This document shows, piece after piece, positions 53,069-62,384 of a stretch of DNA of 64,000 nucleotides (position 1 is the first letter of the stretch; the number at the start of each line of letters is the position of its first letter). The notes under the pieces were generated by a model. The model was not told the origin of the DNA. It made no database searches and saw nothing but the letters and a program-made list of their open reading frames with translations. The DNA is from Pseudomonas sp. B33.4 (lineage in GTDB: Bacteria > Pseudomonadota > Gammaproteobacteria > Pseudomonadales > Pseudomonadaceae): the NCBI RefSeq assembly GCF_034555375.1, contig NZ_CP140706.1, forward strand, positions 2,843,001-2,907,000, written 5' to 3'. The position numbers were made by a program, and so were the translations under genes.

Positions 53069-54715
53069 ATGCGCGTACTGGTCAAAAATCCTCAGGACGA
53101 TTTCCGCGTCAAAGCCTACGCCGGCACCAACGGTGTGCTGTTGGCCATGGACCTGACCGAACCGCGGCGCAAGGGCCTGCTGGGATTTGCCATCGAAAAG
53201 CAGCAGGGCGCCAAACCCTGGTTGTTCCTGTTCAATAGCTTGACCTTCCCGAGCAAGGCTCACACCTTTCCCCAGTTCCACGCGACACCGAGCGATATCG
53301 CACCACTGCAGAAATTTCGCTGGGCCGATTACGCGGTCAATCCGGGCATGACCATCCACTATCGCGTGCATCTGGCCTACGGCACTGCCGATGCCGTGCA
53401 GTTGGGCGAGTCGCTGGAGCTGACGATCACTTCCGATGACGGCCACCCGAGCAACCAAAGCGTGATATTCAATCGTGCCGTCGCCGCCAGTCAGGCGTTC
53501 CAGCGCAAGTTTCCCGATCTCGACGCGCAGATCAGCGCCAATAAAAACATGCCCATCGAAGCCTGGCCCGACGCGCCACGGCAATGGCTGGAAAACGGCT
53601 TGCTCACACGCCTGCTCGGGTTTATCGAGCGTGCGGTCGATAACCAGTGGGCGCTTGATATCGCGATTTACGAGTATCAGGTGCAGGCGATCGTCGACGC
53701 GGTGAACGCGGCGTTTGCGCGGGGCGTGCAGGTGCGGGTGCTGTATCACGCCCGGCCGGATGACGAAGACACCACAATCAACGAAGCGAGCCTGGCGGCA
53801 TTGCCTGCGGCGAGCAAACGCGGGCGAGTGACCCACAACATCTTTCACAACAAATTCATGGTCCTCAGCCGCGTCGATGCCAGTGAGGAGCGTCAGCCCG
53901 AAGCGGTTCTGTGTGGCAGCACCAATTTCACCGCCAACGGTGTTTATCGTCAGGCCAATGTCGTGCATGTGCTGGATGATGAATCGATAGCTGCCAGCTA
54001 TCTGCAGACGTTCGAGCAGATCTGGGCGCAGCCGGATGATGTCGGCACAACCCGTAACTGGATTACTGAACACAACCCAATGAACCCGCCGCAAGCTTTG
54101 TTCGCCGGGTTTTCACCGCGCACCGGCGGCGCGGATCTGCAGGAGTTTGTACGGATCATCGGCGCGGCGAAAAAGGACGTGCTGTTCGTCACGGCGTTCT
54201 CGCTGCCGGACGCGGTCCTCAATGCTTTGCTGGGTCAGCCCCACGATGACATTTTGCGCTATGGCCTGCAAAACACTGCCAGTCGCATCACCGGTTTCCA
54301 TGCCGACCGCAGCGCCGAATTCGCCGCCACCGCGCTGCTCAACACCGGGCTGGAAGGCTGGCTGCGGGAGAACATGAAAGGCCAGAAAGGCAATCTGCTG
54401 GTGCACACCAAAGCCGTAGTTACCGACTTCACCAGCGATTCGCCGACGATCATCAGCGGCAGCCACAACCTCAGCGCTTCAGCCAGTAACGGCAATGATG
54501 AAAACTACCTGATCATTCGCGGCGATACCGATCTGGCGGATCGTTACGGGCTGGAGCTGCTGCGATTTTATGAGCATTACCGGTTTCGCTATTTCGCGAA
54601 GAAACTGGCATTGAAGCAGGTGAGTCCGTTGGCGGTGGACGACAGTTGGACCAACGATTACTACATCGAAGGGGATTTGCGCCAGTTGTCCCGGCTGCGC
54701 TTTGCCGGACGCTGA
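53069..54715 (+). CDS. Phospholipase-D-superfamily protein
   Basis: The 548-residue protein carries two HKD-type motifs: HNKFMVLS with GSTNFTANG (His near 260) and HTKAVVTDF with SGSHNLSASASNGNDEN (His near 446), each with the Lys and Asn typical of the superfamily. Residues 1-150 form a separate beta-rich domain (KVKAYAG-like start, FRWADYAVNPGMTIHYRVHLAYG). There is no signal peptide, so the enzyme is probably cytoplasmic. The substrate could be phospholipid or nucleic acid. The ATG follows AAGGAGTGAGCG. Confidence 0.85.
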   Translation: MRVLVKNPQDDFRVKAYAGTNGVLLAMDLTEPRRKGLLGFAIEKQQGAKPWLFLFNSLTFPSKAHTFPQFHATPSDIAPLQKFRWADYAVNPGMTIHYRVHLAYGTADAVQLGESLELTITSDDGHPSNQSVIFNRAVAASQAFQRKFPDLDAQISANKNMPIEAWPDAPRQWLENGLLTRLLGFIERAVDNQWALDIAIYEYQVQAIVDAVNAAFARGVQVRVLYHARPDDEDTTINEASLAALPAASKRGRVTHNIFHNKFMVLSRVDASEERQPEAVLCGSTNFTANGVYRQANVVHVLDDESIAASYLQTFEQIWAQPDDVGTTRNWITEHNPMNPPQALFAGFSPRTGGADLQEFVRIIGAAKKDVLFVTAFSLPDAVLNALLGQPHDDILRYGLQNTASRITGFHADRSAEFAATALLNTGLEGWLRENMKGQKGNLLVHTKAVVTDFTSDSPTIISGSHNLSASASNGNDENYLIIRGDTDLADRYGLELLRFYEHYRFRYFAKKLALKQVSPLAVDDSWTNDYYIEGDLRQLSRLRFAGR

Positions 54716-55001
54716 CACTGCCCTGTAGAAGCTTTTACAGATTTTGAAATGATTTGCCGCTGTAGGAAATGTTCCCAAAGACTGTACGCTCCAAGGCCAT
54801 TTTTCATTCAGGATTTGCATGAACACCCTTTCGGAGCCTCCCAGTCGCACCTTCCCCTCGCGCCATGGCGCGGTCTTGACGCACTCGCAACATCCAGTTT
54901 TCCGACACCCGACTATCGTTGCTAACGCGGCTTCAGAGCCTTCGCGTTGCGCTTTTCCGTGTCCGGCAGCCTGAATCAACCGAGAGAGATAGAGACGTTT
55001 T

Positions 55002-56561
55002 ATGGAATGGTTAGCGGATCCCACAGCCTGGTTAGGCTTGTTGACTTTGATCGTGCTGGAACTGGTGCTGGGTATCGACAACCTGGTGTTCATCGCAATC
55101 CTCGCGGACAAACTGCCGCCGCATCAACGTGACCGCGCGCGGATTATCGGCCTGTCGCTGGCGCTGATCATGCGCCTTGGTCTGTTGGCGAGTATTTCCT
55201 GGCTGGTCACCCTCACGCAGCCGTTGTTCGAGGTGTTCGACAAGAGCTTCTCCGGCCGTGACCTGATCATGCTGTTCGGTGGTGTGTTCCTGTTGTTCAA
55301 GGCCACCATGGAATTGCACGAACGCCTTGAAGGCCACGTCGGTGAACGCACGACCAACGCCGCCTATGCCATGTTCTGGCCGATCGTCGCGCAGATCGTG
55401 GTACTCGACGCGGTGTTCTCGCTGGACGCGGTGATTACCGCCGTGGGCATGGTCGATGAGCTGGCGGTGATGATGATCGCAGTGATCATCTCGATTGGCT
55501 TGATGATCGTCGCCAGCAAGCCGCTGACGCGCTTCGTCAATGCGCACCCGACGGTGATCATGCTGTGTCTGGGCTTCCTGATGATGATCGGTTTTGCCCT
55601 GACCGCCGAAGGTCTGGGCTTCCACATTCCGAAAGGCTATCTGTATGCCGCCATCGGCTTCTCGATTCTGATCGAGGTGTTCAACCAGATCGCTCGGGCG
55701 CGTCGCAAGCGCTCGATGCAAGGCTTGCGACCGATCCGTGAGCGTACGGCGCACGCGGTCATGCGTTTGCTTGGTGGTCGTAAACTGGCCGCTGAAGAAG
55801 TCGGTGAAGAAATCTCTGACCTGCTCGATGATGGCGACGCGCCAAGCGCCGAGCTGTTTGACCGACGCGAACGCGTGATGATCAGCGGCGTGCTGCAACT
55901 GGCCGAGCGGCCGATTCGCGGACTGATGACCGTGCGCGCCGATGTCGACACGATTGATCTGGCCGATGACCGCGAGGCGATTCGTACCCGCTTGATGCAC
56001 TCGTCCTACTCGCGTCTGCCATTGATTCGCAACGGTGCGGTGGATGAGCCATTGGGCTTCGTGCACAAGAAGGAACTGCTCAAAGAGTACCTGGCCGGTG
56101 CCGAGCCGAACCTGGAACATTTGGCGCGCAAGACCATCAACCTGCTCGACAGTTATTCGATCCTCAACGCACTGGAGCAGATGCGCGCCGCTTCGACGCA
56201 CATTGCCTTCGTGGTCAACGAATTCGGCGACTTTGTCGGTGTGTTGACCATGACCGACATCCTCGAATCGATTGCCGGCGAGCTGCCGGATGCCAGCGAA
56301 GTCGAAGGCCCGGATGTGGTCGAGGAGCAGGGCGGGTTTATGGTCAGCGGTGCGCTGAACCTGGCGCGTGTACGCCAACGCACCGGGTTTGGCGCTGAAC
56401 CCACCGAGGACTATCAGACCATGGCCGGGTTGGTGATGAGCCTGCTGGATCGATTGCCTGTGATCGGTGATCGTCTGGAGCTTGAAGGCTGGCACATGAC
56501 CGTAAAAGCGGTTGAAGAGCGGCGGGTGACGCGGGTGTTGTTGGTGCGCGCCGCCGCGTAA
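55002..56561 (+). CDS. TerC-family membrane protein with CBS and CorC/HlyC domains
   Basis: A 519-residue protein. Residues 1-230 form a TerC-type membrane domain with seven or so helices and the acidic motifs [21 protein letters not shown] and [18 protein letters not shown]. Residues about 300-420 form a CBS pair ([35 protein letters not shown]), and a CorC/HlyC domain ends the protein. This is the YegH/YoaE arrangement. TerC members are linked to manganese or other metal export. The 286 bp leader (54716-55001) shows no recognisable riboswitch. Confidence 0.9.
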   Translation: MEWLADPTAWLGLLTLIVLELVLGIDNLVFIAILADKLPPHQRDRARIIGLSLALIMRLGLLASISWLVTLTQPLFEVFDKSFSGRDLIMLFGGVFLLFKATMELHERLEGHVGERTTNAAYAMFWPIVAQIVVLDAVFSLDAVITAVGMVDELAVMMIAVIISIGLMIVASKPLTRFVNAHPTVIMLCLGFLMMIGFALTAEGLGFHIPKGYLYAAIGFSILIEVFNQIARARRKRSMQGLRPIRERTAHAVMRLLGGRKLAAEEVGEEISDLLDDGDAPSAELFDRRERVMISGVLQLAERPIRGLMTVRADVDTIDLADDREAIRTRLMHSSYSRLPLIRNGAVDEPLGFVHKKELLKEYLAGAEPNLEHLARKTINLLDSYSILNALEQMRAASTHIAFVVNEFGDFVGVLTMTDILESIAGELPDASEVEGPDVVEEQGGFMVSGALNLARVRQRTGFGAEPTEDYQTMAGLVMSLLDRLPVIGDRLELEGWHMTVKAVEERRVTRVLLVRAAA

Positions 56562-56593
56562 TACTTGAGTTCTCAACTAACTGTGCCGGCCCC

Positions 56594-56658
56594 TTCGCGA
56601 GCAGGCTCGCTCCCACACTGGAACGCGTTTCAAATGTGGGAGCGAGCCTGCTCGCGAA
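56594..56658. repeat. REP pair (REPIN), GTGGGAGCGAGCC type
   Basis: TTCGCGAGCAGGCTCGCTCC and GTGGGAGCGAGCCTGCTCGC are inverted around about 18 bp, after the TerC gene. The following stretch 56659-56820 shows nothing recognisable. Confidence 0.9.
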
Positions 56659-56823
56659 TGCTTTGGTTCAGGCACCGCAGTATTCACTGATGAAAAGTGT
56701 AGCGATCCTTCCTGCTCCCACTCAAGTGCGCGAAACATCTGACGGACAACGCAGAAACGTCTCTGGAAATCACGTGATATCGTCAAATGGATTGAAGTTA
56801 AGAGCTCTAGGGAGTGCTATTTT

Positions 56824-56855
56824 AGGTGCTACTTAAAGTACTTCAGGAAGCACCT
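56824..56855. promoter_or_regulatory. Candidate operator of the toxin-antitoxin operon
   Basis: AGGTGCT and AGCACCT are inverted repeats 18 bp apart, enclosing a second palindrome ACTTAAAGT. The element ends 3 bp before the antitoxin ATG and includes the ribosome site CAGGAAG, so binding would block initiation. Confidence 0.55.
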
Positions 56856-56857
56856 CA

Positions 56858-57106
56858 ATGGCACACATTGTTCTTTCACAGGTAGTGGCGAGTATTTCCG
56901 AATTGAAAAAAAATCCGATGGGCACCGTAGCTGCCGGAGGTGGACGCTCCGTAGCGATTCTCAACCGAAATGAACCAGCGTTTTATTGCGTACCTGCCAA
57001 AGAATATGAGGCAATGATGACGCGTCTTGATGATCTGGAGTTGATCGCGCTTTGCAAGGAGCGAGAAAACGACCCCACCATCAAGGTCTCAATAGATGAC
57101 CTATGA
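56858..57106 (+). CDS. StbD/RelB-type antitoxin
   Basis: The 82-residue antitoxin has a Phd/YefM-like N-terminal DNA-binding part (LSQVVASISELKKNPMGTVAAGGGRSVAILNRNEPAFYCVPAKEYEAMM) and a short acidic C-terminal tail that should bind the toxin. The region is visibly more AT-rich than its neighbours, suggesting recent gain. It overlaps the toxin gene by 11 bp. Confidence 0.88.
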   Translation: MAHIVLSQVVASISELKKNPMGTVAAGGGRSVAILNRNEPAFYCVPAKEYEAMMTRLDDLELIALCKERENDPTIKVSIDDL

Positions 57107-57377
57107 GCTGGAATTTTCTGAAAAGGCCTGGAAAGAGTGGGAAAAGCTGGGCGCAGGTCTACGGGTTCAGTTCAAGAAAAAACTAGCGGAGCGGCTGCTT
57201 AATCCACATGTACCGGCGGATCGACTCAAAGGCCTGGGTAACGCATACAAAATAAAGCTGCGAAGCGCCGGATATCGCTTGGTGTATCGCGTCAAGGATG
57301 AAGTCTTGGTGGTCACGGTGATAGCCGTTGGCAAGCGAGCGCGAGGCGAAATCTATACAGAGGCTGCCAAGCGCTGA
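57096..57377 (+). CDS. RelE/StbE-type toxin
   Basis: A 93-residue RelE-superfamily protein: LEFSEKAWKEWEKLGAGLRVQFKKKLAERLLNP, LKGLGNAYKIKLRSAGYRLVYRVKDEVLVVTVIAVGKR. Such toxins are ribosome-dependent mRNA endonucleases. The Arg and Tyr residues in RSAGYRLVY fit the catalytic core. It lacks a separate ribosome site, as expected for coupled translation. Confidence 0.9.
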   Translation: MTYELEFSEKAWKEWEKLGAGLRVQFKKKLAERLLNPHVPADRLKGLGNAYKIKLRSAGYRLVYRVKDEVLVVTVIAVGKRARGEIYTEAAKR

Positions 57378-57417
57378 AATACATTTCCAAAGGACGCCGT
57401 TGCCTGAAACGCTGGAT

Positions 57418-57888
57418 TTATCCCCTTGCACCGAACAGGGATCTCCACCACGCCACGACTCGCTCAAGGAAGTTTTTCGGTTCTCTAGTATCCAGACTCA
57501 GTAGCACCAGACTACCAAAATGCGCGACGGCGACGCCGATTGCTTCGTCTGGCTGGATTCTGACCGTGGCTCCGGTCGTGCCGGCTGGCGCGAGGATCCA
57601 GTCGGTATGCACTTGCCACTTTATAGCGGCTGTCAGCGCCAACTCAAGTTCGTCGCCAGAAGGATGTAGTGTCAATATCACGCGAGCCGTGTCGTTGGGT
57701 GCAGTCTTCATTCTGGCGGACAGTGCATATTCTTTGGCTTCAGATTGAAAAATAACGTCCTGACTCATGTATCCGGGTGAAGTGATCTTGCAGCCATCAT
57801 CCTCCTCAAAATTCACGTGCTTTGGATGGCTCACTGACCAGTCTTTTGCGCCCTCGTAGAACTCGCCGTTCTTGATCAGATTCGTCAT
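57418..57888 (-). CDS. Hypothetical protein, carbohydrate-binding-module-like
   Basis: The 156-residue protein starts MTNLIKNGEFYEGAKDWSVSHPKHVNFEEDDG, a pattern common at the start of beta-sandwich carbohydrate-binding modules, followed by alternating beta-type segments (YALSARMKTAPNDTARVILTL, GATVRIQPDEAIGVAVAHFGSLVLLSL). It ends in an amphipathic helix (FLERVVAWWRSLFG). There is no signal peptide. GGGAGAG lies 12 bp before the ATG. I do not recognise a function; the module resemblance is inference. Confidence 0.6.
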   Translation of the reverse strand: MTNLIKNGEFYEGAKDWSVSHPKHVNFEEDDGCKITSPGYMSQDVIFQSEAKEYALSARMKTAPNDTARVILTLHPSGDELELALTAAIKWQVHTDWILAPAGTTGATVRIQPDEAIGVAVAHFGSLVLLSLDTREPKNFLERVVAWWRSLFGARG

Positions 57889-57946
57889 GTCCAACTCTCC
57901 CTGAGATTTTTGGGTAATGCTGCTGCGAAACCTTCAGCCAGCCTGT

Positions 57947-58378
57947 TCAGCACTGACTCCGCAGACGTGCACGTGCAACTGTGCGCAAAGTGCGAAGTGT
58001 CTGACGCAGCCAAGGCAGATCATGCTTTTTTTTGTGGATGGCAACGGGCGCTTTGGTCTTGCCAATGTGCTCGGCGAAATCCCGTGCGAGGGTTTCTTCC
58101 GTGCCGATGCCTTTGAGTTTTTTTACCAGCCTGCCGTTCTTGTAGAACAGTACGGTGGGCGTACCGGTCACCAGCGGATGACGGGCAGTTTCGCTGGTAT
58201 TGAGCATGTAGATATTCGCGCGATGCCGGTATGGCTCGGCAGTCTGGCGAAAAATAGGACCGGCCCACTCGCATGCGGGGCAATGTTCGTTGGCGAAATA
58301 AAGGATCACCGGGCGCCAGGTTTTCAGGGCTTTGCGATAGGTGGGCGGCAAAGTAGCGAGAGGGATATTCGCGCTCAT
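57947..58378 (-). CDS. Thioredoxin-family protein
   Basis: A 143-residue thioredoxin-fold protein with active site NEHCPACEWAGP (CPAC instead of the usual CGPC), the cis-Pro segment TGTPTVLFYKNGRLVKKL and a basic C-terminal tail. There is no signal peptide, so it is cytoplasmic. The ATG follows AAAAGGAGATTCTG. The unusual active site suggests a specialised disulfide reductase rather than the main thioredoxin. Confidence 0.85.
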   Translation of the reverse strand: MSANIPLATLPPTYRKALKTWRPVILYFANEHCPACEWAGPIFRQTAEPYRHRANIYMLNTSETARHPLVTGTPTVLFYKNGRLVKKLKGIGTEETLARDFAEHIGKTKAPVAIHKKKHDLPWLRQTLRTLRTVARARLRSQC

Positions 58379-58715
58379 CAGAATCTCCTTTTCCGGTGTG
58401 GCTGGATTTCTTGACGGTAATCCAGCGCGCTCCGTACGCCTACTGTCAGAGTTGACAGGTGTAATCCGCCAGGTTTTGTGCCATGCGCCCCGAAATGTGG
58501 CGCGAGTACCCGACGTGTGTAGCCAACGGTAGCGAGTCCTCGCGGCACGTTGAGTAACAGCAACACGGTCCTTTTCCGCATCTCTTTGATTTCGAAAACA
58601 TTTCACTCCAACGCAGATTCTCATCCAATCCTGTGGCACACTTTCTGCTGTCTATTCCGTAGTAACAAACCGTGTTCCGGTATAGCGGAATAAACACAAT
58701 TCTGGAGTGCTTGCC
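58379..58715. other. Intergenic region with leader of the amino-acid transporter
   Basis: A 337 bp gap between divergent genes. Apart from the operator-like palindrome at 58675-58690 and a half-site ATTCCGTAG at 58654, I see no gene or RNA in it. Confidence 0.6.
58675..58690. promoter_or_regulatory. Candidate IclR-type operator
   Basis: TTCCG-N6-CGGAA with a central GTATAG is a 16 bp palindrome of the kind bound by IclR-family regulators. It ends 25 bp before the transporter start codon; an IclR gene lies in the same gene cluster (62385). Confidence 0.55.
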
Positions 58716-59564
58716 ATGCATCGCCGTCCTTCGTTGTTCAAAACGTGTGTTTTTGTTCTTGCGGCTTCGTCCGCTGTCATGGGTATGGCCCAGGCAGCCG
58801 ACAGCAAGCTCGACAGTGTTCTGGCCCGTGGCAAATTGATTGTCGGCACTGGCAGCACCAATGCGCCGTGGCACTTCCAGGGCGCGGACGGCAAGTTGCA
58901 GGGCTTTGATATCGACATCGCCAGAATCGTCGCCAAGGGGCTGTTCAACGACCCGAGCAAAGTCGAGTTCGTGGTGCAGTCGTCTGATGCGCGGATTCCC
59001 AATCTGCTCACCGACAAGGTCGACATGAGCTGCCAGTTCATCACCGTTACCGCCAGCCGTGCGCAGCAAGTGGCGTTCACGCTGCCGTACTACCGCGAAG
59101 GCGTTGGCCTGTTGCTGCCGAACAACAGCAAATACAAGGAAATCGAAGACCTGCAAGCCGGCGGCGACAGCGTCACTGTGGCCGTGCTGCAAAACGTCTA
59201 CGCCGAAGAACTGGTGCATCAGGCATTGCCCAAAGCCAAGGTCGATCAGTACGACAGCGTCGACCTGATGTATCAAGCGGTGAACTCCGGCCGTGCCGAT
59301 GCCGCTGCCACCGACCAATCCTCGGTCAAATACCTGATGGTGCAGAACCCTGGCCGCTACCGCAGCCCGACCTATGCGTGGAGCCCGCAGACATACGCGT
59401 GTGCGGTTAAACGCGGCGATCAGGACTGGCTGAACTTCGTCAACACCGCATTGCATGAAGCCATGACCGGCGTTGAATTCCCGACCTACGCCGCCTCGTT
59501 CAAGCAATGGTTTGGTGTAGACCTGCCGTCGCCTGCGATCGGTTTCCCTGTCGAATTCAAATGA
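58716..59564 (+). CDS. Polar amino-acid ABC transporter, periplasmic binding protein
   Basis: The 282-residue family-3 solute-binding protein has a signal peptide (TCVFVLAASSAVMGMAQAA, cleavage near 28) and GKLIVGTGSTNAPWHF, LQGFDIDIARIVAKGLF, NSGRADAAATDQSSVKYLM. It should bind an amino acid in the periplasm. The ATG follows CTGGAGTGCTTGCC. The cluster context suggests a D-amino acid or serine-like ligand. Confidence 0.9.
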   Translation: MHRRPSLFKTCVFVLAASSAVMGMAQAADSKLDSVLARGKLIVGTGSTNAPWHFQGADGKLQGFDIDIARIVAKGLFNDPSKVEFVVQSSDARIPNLLTDKVDMSCQFITVTASRAQQVAFTLPYYREGVGLLLPNNSKYKEIEDLQAGGDSVTVAVLQNVYAEELVHQALPKAKVDQYDSVDLMYQAVNSGRADAAATDQSSVKYLMVQNPGRYRSPTYAWSPQTYACAVKRGDQDWLNFVNTALHEAMTGVEFPTYAASFKQWFGVDLPSPAIGFPVEFK

Positions 59565-59572
59565 TCCCGTGA

Positions 59573-59600
59573 GAGCGGGGCGGTTCACGTCGCCCCGCTC
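59573..59600 (+). terminator. Intercistronic hairpin after the binding-protein gene
   Basis: GAGCGGGGCG and CGCCCCGCTC are perfect 10-base arms around an 8-base loop, without a T run. Such hairpins protect the upstream message and reduce read-through, so binding protein can exceed permease levels. Confidence 0.75.
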
Positions 59601-59615
59601 AAGGTACTGCTGACC

Positions 59616-60278
59616 ATGAACTATCAGTTGAACTTTGCCGCCGTGTGGCGCGATTTCGACACTTTGCTGGCGGGGCTCGGTCTGGGTCTTGAACTGGCGC
59701 TGGTGTCGATCGCCATCGGCTGCGTGATCGGCCTGCTGATGGCGTTTGCCTTGCTTTCCAGGCATCGCGCCTTGCGGGTGCTGGCTTCGGTGTACGTCAC
59801 GGTGGTGCGTAACACGCCGATTCTGGTGTTGATTCTGTTGATCTACTTTGCCTTGCCGAGTCTCGGCATTCGGCTGGACAAGATTCCGTCGTTCATCATC
59901 ACCCTGTCGCTGTATGCCGGGGCATACCTGACCGAAGTGTTCCGTGGTGGTTTGCTGAGCATTCCCAAGGGGCAGCGCGAAGCGGGACTGGCGATCGGTC
60001 TCGGCGAGTGGCAGGTCAAGGCCTACGTCACCGTGCCGGTGATGCTGCGCAATGTCTTGCCGGCACTGTCGAACAACTTCATCTCGCTGTTCAAGGACAC
60101 CTCGCTGGCGGCCGCGATTGCGGTGCCGGAGCTGACCTATTACGCGCGCAAGATCAACGTCGAAAGCTACCGGGTGATCGAAACCTGGCTGGTGACCACG
60201 GCGTTGTATGTCGCGGCCTGTTACCTCATTGCCATGCTGCTGCGTTACCTCGAGCAGCGCCTGGCGATCCGCCGATAG
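59616..60278 (+). CDS. Amino-acid ABC permease (first)
   Basis: The 220-residue HisM/GltK-type permease has about five helices (LALVSIAIGCVIGLLMAFALL; TVVRNTPILVLILLIYFALP) and the EAA loop (GLAIGLGEWQVKAYVTVPVMLRNVLPALSNNF). It should form a heterodimer with the permease encoded 9 bp downstream. Confidence 0.92.
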   Translation: MNYQLNFAAVWRDFDTLLAGLGLGLELALVSIAIGCVIGLLMAFALLSRHRALRVLASVYVTVVRNTPILVLILLIYFALPSLGIRLDKIPSFIITLSLYAGAYLTEVFRGGLLSIPKGQREAGLAIGLGEWQVKAYVTVPVMLRNVLPALSNNFISLFKDTSLAAAIAVPELTYYARKINVESYRVIETWLVTTALYVAACYLIAMLLRYLEQRLAIRR

Positions 60279-60287
60279 GAGGCTGCG

Positions 60288-60950
60288 ATGTACGAATCTC
60301 CCAGTTGGTTACATGAGTTGTGGGTCGCACGCGAGCCACTTTGGCAGGGTTTTTTGACTAGCGTGCAAGTGTCGGCGCTGGCGATCCTGCTCGGCACGAT
60401 GCTCGGCGTGGTCGCGGGGCTGGTGCTGACATACGGCAACTTCTGGATGCGCGCACCGTTTCGGTTTTACGTCGACCTGATTCGCGGCACACCGGTGTTT
60501 GTATTGGTCCTGGCCTGCTTCTACATGGCGCCGGCGCTCGGCTGGCAGATCAGCGCGTTTCAGGCCGGTGCCTTGGGGTTGACGCTGTTTTGCGGCTCGC
60601 ACGTTGCCGAAATCGTTCGCGGTGCGCTGCAAGCCTTGCCACGCGGGCAGATGGAAGCGAGCCAGGCCATCGGCTTGACGTTCTACCAATCGCTCGGTTA
60701 CGTGCTGTTGCCTCAGGCACTGCGGCAGATCCTGCCGACCTGGGTCAACTCGTCGACCGAAATCGTCAAGGCTTCGACTTTGCTGTCGGTGATCGGCGTC
60801 GCCGAATTGCTCCTCAGCACGCAACAGATCATCGCCCGGAACTTCATGACTCTGGAGTTCTACCTGTTCGCCGGATTTCTGTTCTTCGTCATCAACTACG
60901 GCATCGAGTTACTCGGCCGGCACATTGAAAAACGGGTGGCCCTGCCATGA
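60288..60950 (+). CDS. Amino-acid ABC permease (second)
   Basis: A 220-residue permease of the same family: [43 protein letters not shown], and the loop [39 protein letters not shown] lies before the ATG. It overlaps the ATPase gene by 4 bp. Confidence 0.92.
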   Translation: MYESPSWLHELWVAREPLWQGFLTSVQVSALAILLGTMLGVVAGLVLTYGNFWMRAPFRFYVDLIRGTPVFVLVLACFYMAPALGWQISAFQAGALGLTLFCGSHVAEIVRGALQALPRGQMEASQAIGLTFYQSLGYVLLPQALRQILPTWVNSSTEIVKASTLLSVIGVAELLLSTQQIIARNFMTLEFYLFAGFLFFVINYGIELLGRHIEKRVALP

Positions 60951-61738
60951 CTCAAGTTCAAGTTTCCCCACAGAATCAGGCATTGCTGGACATCCGTGGC
61001 CTGCACAAACAGTACGGCGCGGTCGAAGTGCTCAAGGGTGTCGATCTGAGCATGCAGCGCGGCAACGTGGTCACGCTGATCGGCTCTAGCGGTTCGGGCA
61101 AAACCACGCTGTTGCGATGCGTGAACATGCTCGAAGAGTTCCAGGGCGGGCAGATCCTGCTCGACGGTGAGTCCATCGGCTATGACGAGGTCAACGGCAA
61201 GCGTGTGCGCCACGCGGAAAAAGTCATCGCCCGCCATCGCGCGATGACCGGCATGGCGTTCCAGCAATTCAACCTGTTCCCGCATTTGACCGCGTTGCAG
61301 AACGTCACTCTGGGCTTGCTCAAGGTGAAGAAAATGCACAAGGACGAAGCCGTGGTCCTCGCCGAAAAATGGCTGGAGCGCGTCGGCCTGCTGGAGCGGC
61401 GCAATCACTTTCCCGGTCAGTTGTCCGGCGGCCAGCAGCAGCGCGTGGCGATTGCCCGGGCGATTGCGATGAACCCGAGTCTGATGCTGTTCGATGAGGT
61501 CACCTCGGCCCTCGACCCGGAGCTGGTCGGCGAAGTACTCAACGTGATCAAGGGCCTCGCCGAAGACGGCATGACCATGTTGCTGGTGACCCACGAAATG
61601 CGTTTCGCCTTCGAGGTCTCGGACAAGATCGTTTTCATGAATCAGGGGCGGATCGAAGAGCAGGGGCCTCCCAAGGATCTGTTCGAACGCCCGCAATCGC
61701 CGCGTCTGGCGGAATTTCTCAAAAACACGCGGTTTTGA
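60947..61738 (+). CDS. Amino-acid ABC transporter ATPase
   Basis: The 263-residue ATPase has Walker [13 protein letters not shown] loop FQQFNLFPH, signature [14 protein letters not shown] and Walker [20 protein letters not shown], as in GlnQ/HisP. It energises the two permeases. Its ATG overlaps the preceding stop as ATGA. Confidence 0.94.
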   Translation: MTQVQVSPQNQALLDIRGLHKQYGAVEVLKGVDLSMQRGNVVTLIGSSGSGKTTLLRCVNMLEEFQGGQILLDGESIGYDEVNGKRVRHAEKVIARHRAMTGMAFQQFNLFPHLTALQNVTLGLLKVKKMHKDEAVVLAEKWLERVGLLERRNHFPGQLSGGQQQRVAIARAIAMNPSLMLFDEVTSALDPELVGEVLNVIKGLAEDGMTMLLVTHEMRFAFEVSDKIVFMNQGRIEEQGPPKDLFERPQSPRLAEFLKNTRF

Positions 61739-61769
61739 CTTTTCACTTTTTCAATCAGGAGAAACACCC

Positions 61770-62159
61770 ATGAGCATTACGCGTTACGGCACCGGCAGCA
61801 CCGCCGCTGGTGGCCAGCCACGACCATTCGCTCGCGCCGTTGAAGCCGATGGCTGGCTGCACGTGTCCGGCCAGGTACCGGCGGTGGATGGGGAGATCAT
61901 TGTGGGCGGCATCGTCGAGCAGACCCACCAGACCATGAAGAACCTGATCGCGATACTCGAGGAAGCCGGTTATGGCCTGGAGGATGTGGTACGTGCCGGG
62001 GTGTGGCTGGATGATCCACGGGATTTCAGCAGTTTCAACAAGGTTTTCGGCGAGTATTTCAAGCCTGAGCACGCACCGGCGCGGGCCTGTGTGCAGGCGA
62101 GCATGATGGTTGATTGCAAGGTCGAGATCGATTGCATCGCCTACAAGAAAAAGGCTTGA
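61770..62159 (+). CDS. RidA-family enamine/imine deaminase
   Basis: A 129-residue YjgF/YER057c/UK114 protein: FARAVEADGWLHVSGQVPAVDG, QTHQTMKNLIAILEEAGYGLEDVVRAGVWLDDPRDFSSFNKVFGEYF, PARACVQASMMVDCKVEIDCIAYKK, including the conserved Arg in PARACV. RidA proteins hydrolyse reactive enamines released by PLP dehydratases. That fits the dehydratase-like enzyme encoded at 63192. It is 31 bp after the ATPase gene. Confidence 0.92.
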   Translation: MSITRYGTGSTAAGGQPRPFARAVEADGWLHVSGQVPAVDGEIIVGGIVEQTHQTMKNLIAILEEAGYGLEDVVRAGVWLDDPRDFSSFNKVFGEYFKPEHAPARACVQASMMVDCKVEIDCIAYKKKA

Positions 62160-62185
62160 AAATTGCTGCGTTGCTTAGGCCGCAG

Positions 62186-62316
62186 CCCCTCACCCTAACC
62201 CTCTCCCAAGGGAGAGGGGACTGATTTGTATCGATGCGGATTTTGCGTATGACGCTTACATTTACATCGATACGGTCAGGCTCCCTCTCCCTCCGGGAGA
62301 GGGCGGGGGGTGAGGG
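62186..62316. repeat. CCCTCACC-bounded inverted element, copy E
   Basis: CCCCTCACCCTAACCCTCTC at the left and GAGAGGGCGGGGGGTGAGGG at the right, occupying the gap between the RidA and IclR genes. Confidence 0.85.
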
Positions 62317-62384
62317 CAGCAATCCAACTGACACAACACCAAGGGCCAGTTACCATCCGGCGACTTTGAATGGGAACCACTGAA

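Noticed and set aside
54716..55001. Possible manganese (yybP-ykoY) riboswitch before the TerC gene
   Set aside because: TerC genes are often controlled this way, but the conserved loop motifs of that riboswitch were not found in this leader.
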